Positions 62,571-64,000 of a stretch of DNA of 64,000 bases are shown here, piece by piece. The position numbers were made by a program, and so were the translations under genes. This DNA comes from Flavobacterium hercynium. GTDB lineage: Bacteria > Bacteroidota > Bacteroidia > Flavobacteriales > Flavobacteriaceae. Position 1 is the stretch's first letter. The number at the start of each line of letters is the position of its first letter. The stretch spans positions 141,905-205,904 of the forward strand of contig NZ_MUGW01000025.1 in the NCBI RefSeq assembly GCF_002217285.1. Reading direction: 5' to 3'. The notes beneath the pieces are model-generated. The model was given only the letters and a program-made list of their open reading frames with translations. It was not told the DNA's origin and did no database searches.

Positions 62571-63569
62571 TTGAAAATCAAATCGAAAATTTCAGCTCAT
62601 AAAAACCCCATTATAACATTAGAGGTTGAAGATCAATACGATCCAAAAAGTATATTAACAGAAAAGAAAATTTATATAAAAAATGAATCTCATGAAGAAA
62701 TTGTAAGTAATCAATTACATACCAGCGGAATGATTATTGTTGATGCTCAAATGCATTTTGATACCCCGCAAGTATTAGAATTTGAAATCGAAAAGGAATC
62801 TATTGTAATGAATTTTATTCTTTGCAACAATGTAGAAACGCATATTGAGCAATTTGAAAGTGAAAAATTTTCAACAGAAAACACGCATAACATTCTCTAT
62901 GCCAATAATTTTAATGGTACTTTTCAAATTCCGGCATTTGAGCCTGTCAATTATTTATCCTTTATTTTATCGCTTGATTTCTATCTTCAATTGATTAACA
63001 AAAATTGGAAACTGCATCAAAAATTTTCTAAAAACATTCTGGCAAAAAAATCGACTTATTTTAGTACGCATTACATCCCCTTCTCTTCTGGTGTACAATG
63101 GATTATTCATGAAATTAAAAACTGTACTTTACAGGAAGATCTCAAAAGAATGTACATCGAAACTAAGATAAAAGAGCTTTTAATTCTACAGCTTGAAGCT
63201 CTTACGCACAAGCCCACGCCAATAGAACAAATTGATGAAGAAGATTTAAAAAAATTACAGGAAGCTAAAGTAATTCTCGATGTAAATTATGCAAAATCGC
63301 CTTCGTTACCAGAACTGTCCAGAATGATTTCGCTTAACGAATTTAAACTCAAAAAAGGGTTTAAAGCTTGTTTTAACACGACTGTGAAAAGTTATGTCAT
63401 TAAACTTCGAATGGAACACGCTAAAGAATTATTCAAAAATAAAGCTGCAACAGTAAGTGAAGTTGCCTACAAATGTGGCTACAAAGATGTCTCTCATTTT
63501 TCGGCAGCTTTTAAAAGTTTCTATGGTTTTTCGCCTCAAAAATTCAAAATGAATTGGGAATCTGTTTAG
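62571..63569 (+). CDS. AraC-family transcriptional regulator
   Basis: The 332 residues start at TTG 62571, since TAA at 62565-62567 closes the frame upstream. The C-terminal 100 residues form the double HTH of AraC (LPELSRMISLNEFKLKKGFK, then VSEVAYKCGYKDVSHFSAAF and YGFSPQKFK). The N-terminal sensor region has no named motif and resembles PchR-type regulators that activate receptor genes upon siderophore binding. The divergent TonB receptor is the likely target. Confidence 0.9.
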   Translation: MKIKSKISAHKNPIITLEVEDQYDPKSILTEKKIYIKNESHEEIVSNQLHTSGMIIVDAQMHFDTPQVLEFEIEKESIVMNFILCNNVETHIEQFESEKFSTENTHNILYANNFNGTFQIPAFEPVNYLSFILSLDFYLQLINKNWKLHQKFSKNILAKKSTYFSTHYIPFSSGVQWIIHEIKNCTLQEDLKRMYIETKIKELLILQLEALTHKPTPIEQIDEEDLKKLQEAKVILDVNYAKSPSLPELSRMISLNEFKLKKGFKACFNTTVKSYVIKLRMEHAKELFKNKAATVSEVAYKCGYKDVSHFSAAFKSFYGFSPQKFKMNWESV

Positions 63570-64000
63570 ATTTAATTGAAGTAAGTTTCAAACTTAAAAC
63601 TGAAAAAAGATCGGTAGATTTGGTTAACTGAATAACCAAATCTACAATCCAAATAAAATATAGACGTATCGCATTTCTACAAGCTACTTATATTCAGATG
63701 AATATGTCAAATTTTATTTATTAACTAAATTGCTTTTTTCCAAAAAAACATTTGATAGCAGAAGTCTAAAAATATCTAAAAAAACGAAAACAGTACTAAA
63801 ACGTGACTTCTGCGGCGCAAAGCTACATCGTAGTTTATACAAAAGCTTACGGTTTTCCTCATTTCCCTTATTTTTTTTAGACTTGCTTAGACTTGCTTAG
63901 ATCTTTAGATTGTTAGACTGCTTAATTTTTAGATAGTTAGATTATTAGAATGTTAGATATTACGATTCTGAGACTAACTGAATAATCTTTTAATCTTTTA
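63570..64000. repeat. Intergenic region with octad repeats at its end
   Basis: No gene is seen. From about 63875 the DNA consists of repeats: TAGACTTGCT in tandem, then TTAGATTG/TTAGACTG/TTAGATTA/TTAGAATG units about 8 bp long. The first unit is the reverse complement of the array near 3771. The window ends within or just after this array. Confidence 0.7.

Overview
The window is AT-rich and reads as the chromosome of a Flavobacterium-like member of the Bacteroidota. The evidence is a SusC/SusD pair inside a polysaccharide-utilisation locus, promoters of the type TTTG-N19/20-TAnnTTTG, VgrG proteins of the Bacteroidota T6SS kind, an Hc1-type histone-like protein, a DUF4374/PepSY/TonB cluster, and 7-8 bp periodic intergenic repeats. 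No rRNA, tRNA, CRISPR array, IS element or origin was found.

Layout. 1-1532: 5' part of a DUF4157 (eCIS-core) protein running off the left edge. 1941-4601: small uronate-related group (DUF4861, YhcH/YjgK-type, SDR), then a DUF2911 protein. 5316-13076: three-subunit molybdenum hydroxylase, cysteine desulfurase, MocA-like and XdhC-like cofactor genes and a LuxR-type regulator. 13183-17975: small envelope, stress and regulatory genes. 18276-28353: orphan T6SS spike/effector island with two VgrG proteins ending in metzincin protease domains, three related exported or formerly exported proteins with PepSY-like modules (four modules in all), and a DUF4280 PAAR-like protein. 28576-44108: pectin PUL on the minus strand (GH28, SusC, SusD, esterase, DUF4861, GH105, GH43, PL10-CE8 fusion, GH28, CE12). 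44394: divergent LacI regulator. 45944-55827: galacturonate/unsaturated uronate catabolism operon (exuT, kduI, kduD, uxaC, kdgK, eda, uxaB, uxaA), then an esterase on the plus strand. 57311-63569: iron/siderophore-type uptake group (PepSY membrane protein, DUF4374, TonB receptor) with a divergent AraC regulator.

How the genes work together. PUL enzymes demethylate, deacetylate and cleave pectin outside the cell and in the periplasm. SusCD imports oligomers, GH105 and GH28 release monomers, ExuT imports uronate, and KduI/KduD plus UxaC/UxaB/UxaA converge on KDG, which KdgK and Eda split to pyruvate and glyceraldehyde-3-phosphate. A near-palindromic operator, TGTAATCGATTRCA, sits directly after the -7 box in front of the first PUL gene, kduI and exuT, so the local LacI protein probably controls the whole pathway.

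The most unusual region is the VgrG island. Each VgrG carries HExxHxxGxxH plus a Met-turn at its C-terminus and is followed by genes whose central domain looks like PepSY, a fold known from protease propeptides. I propose these are immunity proteins that act by protease inhibition. One copy has lost its export signal through an apparent frameshift, and both vgrG leaders share a conserved 18-mer and an inverted repeat next to the start codon.
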